Part shown: piece by piece, positions 57,721-64,000 of the stretch | Position numbering within the stretch: the stretch's first letter is position 1 | How the letters are laid out: each line of letters opens with the position of its first letter | Origin: Ditylenchus dipsaci | Taxonomy: Eukaryota > Nematoda > Chromadorea > Rhabditida > Anguinidae | Assembly: GCA_004194705.1 (NCBI GenBank) | Contig: SADC01000367.1 | Coordinates: 88,613 to 152,612, forward strand | Reading direction: 5' to 3' | DNA length: 64,000 bases | Notes under the pieces: generated by a model | The model's input: only the letters and a program-made list of their open reading frames with translations | What the model was told of the DNA's origin: nothing | Databases searched by the model: none | Program-made: the position numbers and the translations under genes

Positions 57721-58142
57721 CAGTCAAACCTCTCTACTATGGCAACCCCAAAAGTTCGTTCCCGCCTCGGGTCCGACACTTTTTTTACCTCGATTTTTGA
57801 AGCTTTTGCCATTTCTGTTTTGACAGTCTGGTCCCAAATATCGTAAGGATTCCGATTTTGCCGATCGTTTTTCAGAATTATAAAGAAAATTCTTCTAAAA
57901 AGCAAAAACTCAGTTTAAAAACAGAAATTTTGAATTTTCCTATTTTTAAACTGAGTTTTTGCTTTTTTAGAAGAATTTTTTTATAATTCTGAAAAACGAT
58001 CGGCAAAATCGGAATCCTTACGATATTTGGACCAGACTGTCAAAACAGAATGGATAAAAGACTTTGAAAATTCGGTTAAAAAAAGTGCCGGACCCAAGGC
58101 GGAACGAACTTTTGGGGGTGCCATAGTAGAGAGGTTTGACTG
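57721..58142. mobile_element. TA-target palindromic MITE
   Basis: CAGTCAAACCTCTCTACTAT then GGCAACCCCAAAAGTTCGTTCC-type ends with complement at the right; TA on each side (57719-57720, 58143-58144). Almost all 422 bp is palindromic about 57933. Confidence 0.75.
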
Positions 58143-58758
58143 TATATACTTGTAAATTAAATTTTTTGTCTTTTTATTCTATGAGTGGATGGCTTTTTTG
58201 GTAGCAAATATTATGAAAAAATTGCCCTTTTTAAAGCATAAAAACAATAAAAGTAAACAGCAGCACAAGGTATGCTCAGCAATAATATGAAGAAAATTAG
58301 GATCAGCTTATAGGTACTTTTCGATTTTTTATTTGGCTCCTTGATTCATCGAAAAATAAATCCCGCCGCCCGCCAAAACTAGTTTTGGTGCCTTTTCAAA
58401 GGGAATACGTTGCTTCATCGGAAAAACCTTTTTCGATCCGGCCTACCCTTTTTGAGACTTTTCTAGCCTTTGAGATGAGCTACAAAATGGTGGTGACTTA
58501 CGAGAGCAGACTCAAAAAAGTGGATCAAAAACTCAACGCCAAAAATCCGGCTTTTCGAATACGTGGGCGTATTTATAGAGGTTTAACTGTACTCATGAAT
58601 CGCTATTTTTATCGCTAAAAATCGCTAATTTAAAAATGGTGGTCAACTGGCCAGTATACCCTTATGATCTCAGCAAAACTCAAATTTGCCACTGCCTTTA
58701 TCTCGATTTCGTGTCACACTACTTATAATATATCTAATTGATTTTAAGGGTTATTGCC

Positions 58759-58965
58759 ATGTGCCATACCTATTACTCTAGCAGTGGCAAAGGCGAAGCT
58801 ATTGGCTACACCCTCTTCAACTCCAGAATCCACCTTGATGCAGTAGCCGAGCGGGACGCTCTGGTCAATCTTCGTTTCTGGTTGGTAGCTGTGGTGGGTG
58901 GGAGTGTGGCTGTGTTTGGCATGGTTGCCAATGGACTGCTTGCCAGACTTTTTGTCACGTCTTAA
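58759..58965 (+). CDS. Candidate first exon of a GPCR-like membrane protein
   Basis: The frame from ATG 58759 reads MCHTYYSSSGKGEAIG, then about 25 polar residues, then a hydrophobic span RFWLVAVVGGSVAVFGMVAN followed by GLLARLFVTS. The G-x-x-x-N of GMVAN fits the first transmembrane helix of class A receptors (Asn1.50 position). The frame stops after VTS, so splicing before that point would be needed; no strong donor is visible. The opposite strand is also open here, so codon evidence is ambiguous. Assignment is inference from one helix. Confidence 0.3.
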   Translation: MCHTYYSSSGKGEAIGYTLFNSRIHLDAVAERDALVNLRFWLVAVVGGSVAVFGMVANGLLARLFVTS

Positions 58966-59377
58966 TTTCCGACATTCTCCCTTCTTTTTCTTGGGCTTTG
59001 TAGCATTATTCGACACTTTGCTGGATTTGATCTACCTCCTGTTGTTGGTGGTTTTGATTGAGAAATTTAATTGGTGAAGTTTACAGTTTTTCGGATTTTT
59101 TCTATAGATTTGAGATTGAGCTCAAATTAGTCTACCTCGGATTAGCCCATGGCTGCGAAAAGTATTTATTTAAGATTTGTACTTTATTCCTCAAATTTTT
59201 AGAATTTTTGAGATACTGCGTCAAAATCTTCATATTAAACGCTCAAAACTCAAAAAGCACTGGATAAAATGGCAATTTAATAACAAAATAAAAATTGGCG
59301 CCTAAATTACTAATATTTGCGGCAAAATTGCCATTTTACGGCGAAATTATGTCTTTTTGTGCAAATAAAAATTGCAG

Positions 59378-60419
59378 CCACTTTCTGACTATGTGCGGCA
59401 ACATTTCGATATGCGTGAAAAGTGTCTTACCTGTGCAGGATCGAACTTGGGTGGTTTCACTGTAGTTGAAGATGGGCATTTCTGTTCAGAAATTAAATTT
59501 GGTAAGCAATGATGTTTGTGCTAAAGGAAGGTATATAGTTAGTAAAGCGGTGCACATTTTCTCGTTCAATTAGGACAATGCATCGGGGCAGTGTAAGAGA
59601 ATAAAGCAGCCTCTGGCAGATTATCACACCTATTAATCCAATTGGTAGATAACAGAGGCATGAGAACAGACAGGCACGTCAGCTACACATAAATTGTTAC
59701 CACTCAATTGGCATGCATGCATCATACTTTTTCAAAAGTGAATTTCAAAAAGGCGACAAACAATTCTTTGCAAAAATTTATAAAAAATGAGAAATCAACT
59801 ACCGTACATGCCATATTAAAAACCACACTTTAAAATGAACTCCACCCTCGTTTTCTGTTTTCAAACTGACTAAAGCTATGGTTTTCCTGGAAATTTTAGG
59901 CTTCTGTGAAAGTTTTCCTACTTTTTAGTTATTTTTGTGTCTTCTTTTTGTTTTAGTCAAAAAGGCAAGTATATAAAGAAGTATTTGGGGAATTTTTTGA
60001 AGGTGATTACACTATCAGGTAGCTATGTGACTCTAGTTTCTAATAGCGTATCATTTGCTGCAACATTTGTACAAAATGTTGCACAAAAATGTTTAAGTAT
60101 GAAGCAAATCGGAAAAAAGTTGATTCATACTAAACATTTTTGTGCTACATTATGCAAATATGTCGTAGCAAATGATACGCTATTAGAAACTAGGATTCTT
60201 TTCGGTTATCGGCACTACCTCTTTCCTCTTGATAAAAGTTTATTGAAATTCATTTTAAATGTACAAGAAAAATGAATTAATTCTTCAACAGGCAATATTA
60301 AAGGTACATTTGAAACGGTGGGTAAATTCGATGAGTACATTCGAAAATTCAACCAAGCTATGTCTTTCAGTAGTAACATCATTGCGCTCGAATCCATTGT
60401 ATCCATTCCACATATCTGA
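59378..60419 (+). CDS. Two phase-compatible candidate exons of an unidentified gene
   Basis: Exon 59378-59501 follows TTGCAG and ends at donor G|GTAAGC; it encodes PLSDYVRQHFDMREKCLTCA then GSNLGGFTVVEDGHFCSEIK. Exon 60292-60419 follows CAACAG and, joined in phase 1, continues NIKGTFETVGKFDEYIRKFN then QAMSFSSNIIALESIVSIPH before a stop at 60417. The cysteine spacing (CxxC...FC) recalls half a LIM-type zinc finger, and GTFETVGKFDEYIRKF faintly recalls the start of fatty-acid-binding proteins; neither is secure. The intron (790 nt) holds a family K palindrome. Splice signals and matching phase make a real gene more likely than chance. Confidence 0.45.
60014..60195. mobile_element. Family K palindrome
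   Basis: CTAGTTTCTAATAGCGTATC then ATTTGCTGCAACATTTGT, with complement ending GATACGCTATTAGAAACTAG. Near-perfect fold about 60104. Confidence 0.7.
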
Positions 60420-60499
60420 AATGATGATCGATCCGGATGTATTCGGCGACTGATGGCTTATTCTAGTGTTGCTGCATCCCTTCAGTAATTATCTAATAT

Positions 60500-63400
60500 C
60501 CGACATAAGTAAAGGGGGTGAGGCTAAAAGTGTTATCCACCACATGGGTGGGGAATCAATACCAGAACACTCAAGCCTACGGGTATTACTCGCAGCACTC
60601 TCAGTACATACAGAAGGAGACTTTATTGAAACTGGATGAATAACAGATGTTAACAAACTATTGAACTCTGTTGACTGGAGATTTTGCATTGATGCTGGGA
60701 GCTGTGCTGAAACCTTCAAGACTGGAGACTGGTTGAGCTGGAGTAGACCCGTTGAGCTGAGCTGGCTTGACTTCACTTCATCATCCCGCTTCACCGGCGT
60801 AGGGCATGGACGTGACTTGAGGCGGAGGACGAACCATATGGGAGACAAGACGGCGTGTTGACATACACATTTGTCCACCACCAGCAGCGAACTCGACTTG
60901 GCGCAAGATGAGCTGAAGATGACCCTCGGCTTGGTCTGGCTATAGAGTTAGTAACTCGGACTCTGGAGTGGAATCTATCACTCGCGCTGGATACGAAGAT
61001 AGACTCTAATCTGGCTGTAGGACTGGCTAAGCTAGAGTAAGACTCAGAGCTAGTTTAGTACTGGCTTCCTTAGATTTATACTTTCTGGTTGATATGAGCA
61101 TGGCTCAGTACTACATAAGTAAATCTAAGCTGGATGATTTAGTTCTGGCTGTTCCTCGGATAGATACCGGACTGGTAGAAATAATAGTATTACTGGATAG
61201 GCCACTCGTAGGCATGATACTAGAGACTTAATAAATGCACTGGATAGAGCATGTGGCTCTTGGCTATTAGAAATACTGGTTGAGCTTTAATCGGCTGAAA
61301 CTAGAAAATGTACTGGTATGGCAATTGCCCGAATAGAATCAGGACCTATGACTGGCTGCTCGGCTTTAACTGGCGGAATAATAGCCGGAAAGATAAATTC
61401 ACTGACCTGGAAAGAACATCGGAGCGACAACATCGATGCAGCAGAACTAAATTCAAAATTATTTAAGACTCTCTATTTCTGCTTCGACGCCCTCGGCCCA
61501 ATATTTCCTCCAGGACCAATGACAGTTTAAATGGCTAAATTATGCTGAAATATTTTCTATATGAAACTCTGGTATTGTTCTAATTGTTCTGGAGTGCGGG
61601 AAATAGGAATTGAACAATCCTTACACTATCACTAGCCACCAGTTCGCCCTCGAACCGTAGACAAGCAAAAGGCCCCGACTTTTGCAACAATCCTTACACC
61701 AGGAACAGTTATTGCCACCAACGACTGAACCTAGGCAAGCTTGAAGTACTGGAGATGATTGAACTGGTAAGTTTCCAACTGGATATTACTGGTGATGTGG
61801 CACTGGTAGTCAGACACTGGATCACACCCACAACGAGCTGGATAAAGTAATACTGGTACAAGTTGAATCTAGGAGCTGGTTGATTGAAGACTGGACTCTT
61901 GCGAGCTGGATTAACAAGAAATAGTTCTGGCTGTTTTTACTAACTCTACTATGTTTCCATAGCAGCCTTCACCCTACGTTAGGCCTCAAACACAATGAGG
62001 AGTCTGTTTGCGGATGCTAAATCAGATTTGTCGGACGGAAATGGCCATAACTTTTTTCAATTTTTCAAAAAATTATTCGTTATTACCATTTTGTAGCTAA
62101 GATTCAGGCTACCAGATGAGCATTTTATGAAGTAGATGTCTTTTGAAAAATTGAGAGAAAAATGAAAGACTCCGCCCAAGACTCCTGACTCAAAATTCTA
62201 GTCAGGAGTCTTGGGCGAAGTCTTTCATTTTTATCTTAATTTTCAAAGACATCTACTTCATAAAATGATCATTTGGTACCTGAATCTTAGCTACAAATGG
62301 TAATAACAGAATAATTTTCGAAAAATTGAAAAAAAATTATGGCGTTTCCGTGCGACAAATCTGATTTAGCATCCGCAAACAGACTCCTCATTGTGTTTGA
62401 GGCCTTAGCCACCAGTAGGTTACGCTTTCCTACAAGCTTGAACTGGATGGGTTGCTGGCATGCTTACTATACATAAGAGTATAATGAGTTTTCACTGGAA
62501 GAATTAGACTAGCTGATCTATCAACTGGAGTTTTGTACTGGATTTTATGTTGACGGATTCGAACTGGAGCACAATATGTTACTATACTGGAAATTAGTGC
62601 AAGGGTGCCTATCACCCTTGCCACCAAATGTTACTGGCTAAATAAGACTGGCTATGAATTTGGACTGGATTTTTCCCTATCACCCTTGCCACCACTTTCA
62701 CCGGTGTTTGCAAGATTGTAATATAGTAGATCTGGATGATTTCAACTGGGTAAAGTTAGTAGCATTTTGACTGGTTATTATGACTGGTAACTTAATCGAG
62801 CATTGAACTGGTGAATCCTGAGGACTTTCGTACTGGAATATAAGCTGGATAAATGATTAGACTGGTAAATAAGAAGATATATTAAACTGGAAGAAACTGG
62901 CTATTTAAATGAGAAATTGAACTGGACTAGAGAAAAAATATGATATACTGGAAAATAAATGAAAGAAAAATAGACTGGCTGAGTAACTTAAGAAATTTGG
63001 ACTGGCTAGATTAATCAGGCTAACCTGGTTATTAAAGACTGGCAATTAAATCTATGTCAAGAAATATCTGACCGTAACTTGTTCACAACATCGGACCCGG
63101 AATACACGAGCACGGGAGAGATAGGACCGCAACACGCGTCATCGCAAACACCTTTCTTCCACAGCAAGAGTTTGGCTTTGCCTCTTTTTGACTTCTGGAG
63201 ATGCAGTTACCACCATTTGGAGACCAATTGCTCAGACCATCGGAATGCTTAGATTGCTGGCACGAAGCTGGCGAACTTGACTGGCCAATTGACTGGAGAG
63301 GAGCTGGCATATTGACTGGAGCGGAACTGGCTTTTCTGGAGAGATTGCTGGAGACTGGCCACATCGCTTCTTCGTCAGACTGGACACTTGTGGCTTGCTA

Positions 63401-64000
63401 TTGAAGACTGAGGAGATCGCTGGGGCTTGACTTGTCCACATCAGCTGAATGCAGGCTTCTACGCTTGTTGGGTTCACTGCTGCGAATTGAGCACCGACCA
63501 TCAGCTGGAATCGTCTGGAGAGCTAGCTTCATATTGATTGCAGAGCTGGCGTATATTGTTCTGATATTGAGATAGTGTTCTACCGAACTGATCTCTTTGT
63601 AATTCGTCTGAGCATTCCTGGAGAGCATCATATCATGACGATATGCGCAAGTAACATGAACTGGATTCTTATTCTTGAATAGTCTGTATGACTAATCTGG
63701 CTAAATCTCTGGCAACATGAACCTGGCTGATATTCTGGATTTCGATGCTTCAGCTGTTTGCTGCATATCTGGCATATAAGTAAAGTAACTGGATAATCTT
63801 TGCGAGCACTGAAAAAACTACTAGTGATCAGTTGCCTGACATTAGCAGTAAGCTCGGTGATTAAGTTCCATAATAATGCCTGGATAGAAGAGTTAATTAG
63901 AGCTGATGAGTTGTGTAATTGTACACAACTGGATAGGCTGGAGAGGAGCAGACTGGCTAATGATAACGTGAGGGATCGTATACCGAAACCTCCGCATCTC
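60500..64000 (+). repeat. ACTGG-rich, strand-asymmetric region
   Basis: ACTGG (and GCTGG) recurs on the + strand, roughly every 20-40 bp. Between 62761 and 63060 I count 12 ACTGG and no CCAGT on the + strand, where about 0.3 would be expected. The spacing is irregular, so it is not a simple tandem array. Open frames through it (60489-60881, 63083-63364, 63232-63501, minus strand) are Ser/Gln-rich by-products of the repeated word. I do not recognise a gene. Confidence 0.6.
61981..62405. mobile_element. Palindromic MITE, about 425 bp
   Basis: AGGCCTCAAACACAATGAGG to its complement, folding about 62193 where GACTCCTGACTCAAAATTCT sits. It interrupts the ACTGG-rich region. Confidence 0.7.

Noticed and set aside
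58744..59016. Lys/His-rich minus-strand frame of 90 residues
   Set aside because: Opposite strand of the receptor-like exon; no family resemblance, so the + strand reading was preferred.
60489..60881. 130-residue minus-strand open frame
   Set aside because: Ser/Gln-rich by-product of the ACTGG word density; no domain, splice sites or polyadenylation signal recognised.

Overview
The window is nuclear DNA from an animal of undetermined phylum. It carries a replication-type histone H3 gene and an H2B gene that end in the metazoan histone stem-loop, a 10-exon kanadaptin (SLC4A1AP-type, FHA domain) gene, and introns of mostly 42-61 nt. The DNA is AT-rich, gene-poor and packed with non-autonomous DNA transposons. 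I cannot name the phylum from the sequence alone.

Layout. 0-4 kb: a foldback element, then a broken FLYWCH/Mutator-like (MULE) transposase. 4-8 kb: AT-rich tandem repeats, a foldback nested inside another foldback, and a TA-target MITE. 8.1-8.8 kb: histone H3 (-) with TATA box, E2F-like palindrome and 3' stem-loop. 9-15 kb: foldbacks, a 2.2 kb inverted-repeat element and a short 3' exon. 15.8-17.1 kb: a PIF/Harbinger remnant (transposase lacking its catalytic middle, plus a MADF gene). 17-21 kb: GC-rich and AT-rich minisatellites, a tRNA-like sequence and foldbacks. 20.9-21.6 kb: histone H2B (+). 23.8-30.9 kb: an unidentified spliced gene (-), interrupted by a 2.5 kb stack of nested palindromes. 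31-36 kb: palindromic elements and a 2.15 kb segment with a Helitron-type 3' end. 36-48 kb: several foldbacks with clear target-site duplications and a GGAGCC-type minisatellite. 48.5-51.0 kb: kanadaptin (+). 51-58 kb: more foldbacks and MITEs. 58.7-60.4 kb: candidate exons (+). 60.5-64 kb: a stretch in which ACTGG recurs on the + strand far more often than chance.

The genes do not form a pathway. The coherent story is transposon ecology: several foldback families defined here by terminal repeats and target-site duplications (8 bp or TA), often inserted into one another, with three insertions supported by uninserted copies or an intact host repeat. A second theme is data quality: H3, kanadaptin, the unidentified gene and MADF all carry single-base frame breaks with the protein signal resuming in the next frame, suggesting residual assembly indels rather than gene death.
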